Assembly: GCF_016429065.1 (NCBI RefSeq)
Contig: NZ_JAELTX010000009.1
Span: forward strand, 1-64,000
From: Pedobacter sp. ASV17
Lineage (GTDB): Bacteria > Bacteroidota > Bacteroidia > Sphingobacteriales > Sphingobacteriaceae
Reading direction: 5' to 3'
DNA: 64,000 bases
Part shown: positions 61,706 to 64,000 of the stretch, piece by piece
Layout of the letters: every line of letters begins with the position of its first letter
Position numbering within the stretch: position 1 is the first letter of the stretch
Translations under genes and position numbers: made by a program
Notes under the pieces: model-generated
Seen by the model: only the letters and a program-made list of their open reading frames with translations
Databases searched by the model: none
What the model was told of the DNA's origin: nothing

Positions 61706-62569
61706 ATGCTATTGCCCAGTCCCATACATCAGGTTTCCTTTCGAGGAATCTCTCTTTTCGTTAAACGAGATGATTTGATAGATCCTTTCGTTTCGGGCAA
61801 TAAATGGCGCAAACTAAAATATATCCTGCAAAACGCTGCTGCAAAAAATAAGAAGCACCTCATTACCTTTGGCGGAGCTTACTCTAACCACTTATTAGCC
61901 ACCGCAGCCGCTACGGCGCAAAATCATTTAAAAGCTACCGCTTTTGTACGTGGTGAAGAAGTGAGCAATCCCATGCTTACACTATGTAAACTTTTCGGCA
62001 TGCAACTCCGTTTTATTGACAGGGAAAGTTATAAGCACAAAGAGGCTTTATTTGAAAAACACTACGCTAACGACAACAATGCCTATTTTGTGAACGAAGG
62101 CGGCGCAAGTAAAGAAGCGGTTATTGGCTGTGCAGAAATTATGGAGGAGCTAGAAGAAAACTTTGACCATATATTTTGTGCTGCTGGCACTGGAACTACC
62201 GCTGCTGGACTATTAAAAGGAATCAATAAACAGCAACTGCAAACCACGCTTCATGTCATTCCAGTGTTGAAGGGAGGCGAGTTTATTAGAGAGGAGATAG
62301 CGATGTATGAAAGCGATCTTACCAAATTACAGCTACATACTGATTATCACTTTGGCGGTTATGCCAAAACAACTCCCGAACTCATTACTTTCATCAAAGA
62401 CTTTACAAGTAGCACAGGCATCCTATTAGATCCAATTTATACTTCTAAAATGTGTTATGCCATCTTTGATTTAATAGAAAAAGGAGTAATTAAGAAAGAT
62501 GCCAAAATTTTAATGCTTCACACTGGCGGAATCTTCGGAATTTTGGGAAAAATTGACCAGTTCAGTTAA
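61706..62569 (+). CDS. D-cysteine desulfhydrase / ACC deaminase family PLP enzyme
   Basis: This 287-residue fold-type II PLP enzyme has FVKRDDLIDPFVSGNKWRKL (PLP Lys in SGNKWRK), TFGGAYSNH, and the phosphate-binding CAAGTGTTAAGL. Homologues split into 1-aminocyclopropane-1-carboxylate deaminases and D-cysteine desulfhydrases; in Bacteroidota the latter is more usual, but the sequence alone does not decide. The ATG at 61706 lies only 5 bases after the preceding terminator, so its own promoter must overlap the DUF6588 gene end. Confidence 0.9.
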   Translation: MLLPSPIHQVSFRGISLFVKRDDLIDPFVSGNKWRKLKYILQNAAAKNKKHLITFGGAYSNHLLATAAATAQNHLKATAFVRGEEVSNPMLTLCKLFGMQLRFIDRESYKHKEALFEKHYANDNNAYFVNEGGASKEAVIGCAEIMEELEENFDHIFCAAGTGTTAAGLLKGINKQQLQTTLHVIPVLKGGEFIREEIAMYESDLTKLQLHTDYHFGGYAKTTPELITFIKDFTSSTGILLDPIYTSKMCYAIFDLIEKGVIKKDAKILMLHTGGIFGILGKIDQFS

Positions 62570-62614
62570 ATTTCATCAAAATATTTTTTCCACATTTTTT
62601 AATTATTGTTAAAG

Positions 62615-62687
62615 TTTTAGGCAAAAACCAAGTTTAAACTGTTTAAACCTAGTTTTTGAACTCGGAGTTCAAAAACCGCCTAAATTT
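62615..62687 (+). promoter_or_regulatory. Nested palindromes in front of lysine 6-aminotransferase
   Basis: AGTTTAAACT (62631-62640) is immediately followed by GTTTAAAC (62641-62648). Then GTTTTTGAACT-CGG-AGTTCAAAAAC (62652-62676) is a perfect 11-bp inverted repeat. The whole is enclosed by TTTAGGC (from 62616) and GCCTAAA (62678-62684). It ends about 50 bases before the start, fitting a multi-site operator (for example Lrp-type) or a folded leader. Confidence 0.6.
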
Positions 62688-62737
62688 GATAATTTGGCCT
62701 ATTTATCTAAATTTGAGATATACCAAAACTTAAATTT

Positions 62738-64000
62738 ATGTATCAACTAAGCGTTGCTCCTAGTGAGGTTAAACAAGCTCTTAAAAAACATATTCTTGCC
62801 GATGGTTACGACCTTACCTATGACATGGAAAAAAGTAACGGAGCCTACATCTACGATTCGAAATACGATCGTAAACTACTAGATTTCTTTACTTGTTTTG
62901 CTTCTGTTCCCTTGGGTTACAACCACCCCAAAATGGTGAACGACGAAGCGTTTAAACACAACTTATTTTTAGCGGCCCTGGCCAACCCTTCCAATTCGGA
63001 TGTTTACACCCAACAATACGCTGAATTTGTAAAAACTTTCTCTCGAGTAGGCATTCCAGATTACCTGCCCCATGCTTTTTTTATTGCAGGCGGCGCATTG
63101 GCCATAGAGAATGCACTTAAAGTAGCCATGGACTGGAAAGTACAGAAGAATTTCAAAAAAGGTTATAAAGAAGAAAAAGGCTTTAAAGTACTCCATTTTG
63201 AAAAAGCGTTCCACGGGCGTAGTGGTTATACCTTAAGCTTAACCAATACGCTACCAGATAAAACCAAATGGTTTGCCAAGTTTGATTGGCCAAGAGTAAG
63301 CACCCCACAAGTTAAATTCCCGCTAAGTGGCGATAATTTAAGTGTGGCTCAAGAAACCGAAGCGGCCTCTATTGCTCAAATCAAACAAGCTTTCGCTGAA
63401 AATAAGGATGACATTTGCGCCATCATTATTGAACCAATTCAGTCTGAAGGCGGAGATAACCATATCAGAGAAGAGTTCTTGATCCAACTTCGCCAACTGG
63501 CTGATGAAAATGAGGCTTTCCTGATTTACGACGAAGTGCAAACAGGTGTGGGTTTAACTGGAAAATTCTGGTGCCACCAACATTTTAGCGAAAAAGCGAG
63601 ACCAGACATTGTGGCCTTTGGAAAGAAAATGCAAATCTGTGGTATTTTAGTAGGCAACAAGGTTGATGAAGTGGAAGGAAATGTTTTCAACGTACCTTCT
63701 CGAATCAACTCCACTTGGGGCGGAAACTTGGTAGACATGGTACGTTCGACACAAATTTTAAATATCGTTGAAGAAGACAAACTATGTGATAATGCTGCTC
63801 ATTTAGGCGATTATCTCAAAAACCAGCTTCAAACGCTTGCCAATGAATACGAAAAAATGAGCAATGTACGTGGCCGAGGTTTATTGTGCTCTTTCGATTT
63901 CCCAGAGAAAGAAATGCGCAACAAGTTTATCGAAAAAGGAATGGCCAGTAATGTAATGTTTTTAGGTTGTGGCAATCAAACCATTCGCTTTAGACCAGCA
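62738..64000 (+). CDS. lat: L-lysine 6-transaminase (3' end outside window)
   Basis: 421 residues of a class III PLP aminotransferase are visible. It starts MYQLSVAPSEV and contains the L-lysine 6-transaminase-type segments FFTCFASVPLGYNHPKM, HFEKAFHGRSGYTLSLTN, IIIEPIQSEGGDNH, IYDEVQTGVG and the PLP lysine in AFGKKMQICG. It converts lysine to 2-aminoadipate semialdehyde with 2-oxoglutarate as acceptor. The frame is open to the window end; about 20-25 residues are missing by comparison with the usual ~440-residue length. Palindromic sites upstream suggest amino-acid-responsive control. Confidence 0.93.
   Translation, partial: MYQLSVAPSEVKQALKKHILADGYDLTYDMEKSNGAYIYDSKYDRKLLDFFTCFASVPLGYNHPKMVNDEAFKHNLFLAALANPSNSDVYTQQYAEFVKTFSRVGIPDYLPHAFFIAGGALAIENALKVAMDWKVQKNFKKGYKEEKGFKVLHFEKAFHGRSGYTLSLTNTLPDKTKWFAKFDWPRVSTPQVKFPLSGDNLSVAQETEAASIAQIKQAFAENKDDICAIIIEPIQSEGGDNHIREEFLIQLRQLADENEAFLIYDEVQTGVGLTGKFWCHQHFSEKARPDIVAFGKKMQICGILVGNKVDEVEGNVFNVPSRINSTWGGNLVDMVRSTQILNIVEEDKLCDNAAHLGDYLKNQLQTLANEYEKMSNVRGRGLLCSFDFPEKEMRNKFIEKGMASNVMFLGCGNQTIRFRPA

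Noticed and set aside
62598-62700. T-box or other known riboswitch before lat
   Set aside because: The conserved sequences of known riboswitch classes were not found; short perfect palindromes fit operators better.
1-64000. tRNA or rRNA genes, prophage or insertion sequences
   Set aside because: No cloverleaf-forming sequence with a T-loop pattern, no rRNA sequence, no integrase, transposase or phage structural gene could be supported.

Overview
The window reads as chromosomal DNA of a Bacteroidota member, most likely Sphingobacteriaceae and close to Pedobacter. Supporting signs are a PorE-like PD40/OmpA protein, a SusC/SusD pair with a TlpA thioredoxin, a DUF6520-like peptide, a DUF6588 protein, TonB-linked receptors, weak or absent Shine-Dalgarno sites, TAnnTTTG-type -7 elements and abundant AT-rich intergenic repeats. 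No rRNA or tRNA gene and no CRISPR array was seen.

Layout. 1-7.1 kb: the end of a PorE-like envelope protein, a TPR sensor kinase, a pentapeptide-repeat protein, a 67-aa orphan, a 21-bp minisatellite and a fibronectin-III-like protein. 7.4-13.2 kb: an accessory stretch with a membrane protein of unknown function, a protein carrying a HEPN-like RNxxxH motif, a stand-alone reverse transcriptase with a structured, apparently non-coding leader, and a YcaQ-type DNA glycosylase. These genes are separated by copies of one dispersed intergenic repeat. 13.3-21.9 kb: a seven-gene minus-strand unit (HlyD adaptor, TolC, ABC ATPase, two FtsX/MacB permeases, NtrC-type regulator, sensor kinase) behind a plausible sigma-54 promoter. 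22.1-24.2 kb: mnmE with a duplicated 3' end, the two copies flanking an unknown gene. 24.5-32.8 kb: AI-2E-like permease, 5-oxoprolinase genes pxpB-pxpC-pxpA with an atypical NRAMP-fold transporter, a TSUP permease and argS. 33.4-38.0 kb: arginine deiminase, CtlX-like hydrolase and lysS. 38.2-42.0 kb: a broken KOW-motif gene, REP-like repeat arrays, uracil-DNA glycosylase, and a GxxExxY gene sitting between two repeat arrays. 42.0-45.1 kb: an Lrp regulator divergent from an MntR-like repressor and an MntH-USP fusion. 45.3-53.7 kb: a Crp-like regulator, a DUF6520-like peptide, the TlpA-SusC-SusD operon behind a leader peptide and hairpin, and an XRE regulator with an unknown partner. 53.7-64 kb: a TonB receptor under the same operator as mntR, then smpB, fmt, a class IV aminotransferase, rluD, a DUF6588 protein, a D-cysteine desulfhydrase-like enzyme and the start of lysine 6-aminotransferase.

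How genes work together. PxpABC should hydrolyse 5-oxoproline, and the linked NRAMP-fold protein lacks the metal motifs, so it may import that substrate. The MntR-like repressor probably controls mntR-mntH and, through an identical 16-bp operator, the TonB receptor 11 kb away. Arginine deiminase plus CtlX could degrade arginine through citrulline. The most promising leads for new biology are the reverse transcriptase with its structured leader, the mnmE 3'-end insertion, and the GxxExxY gene with its repeat family.
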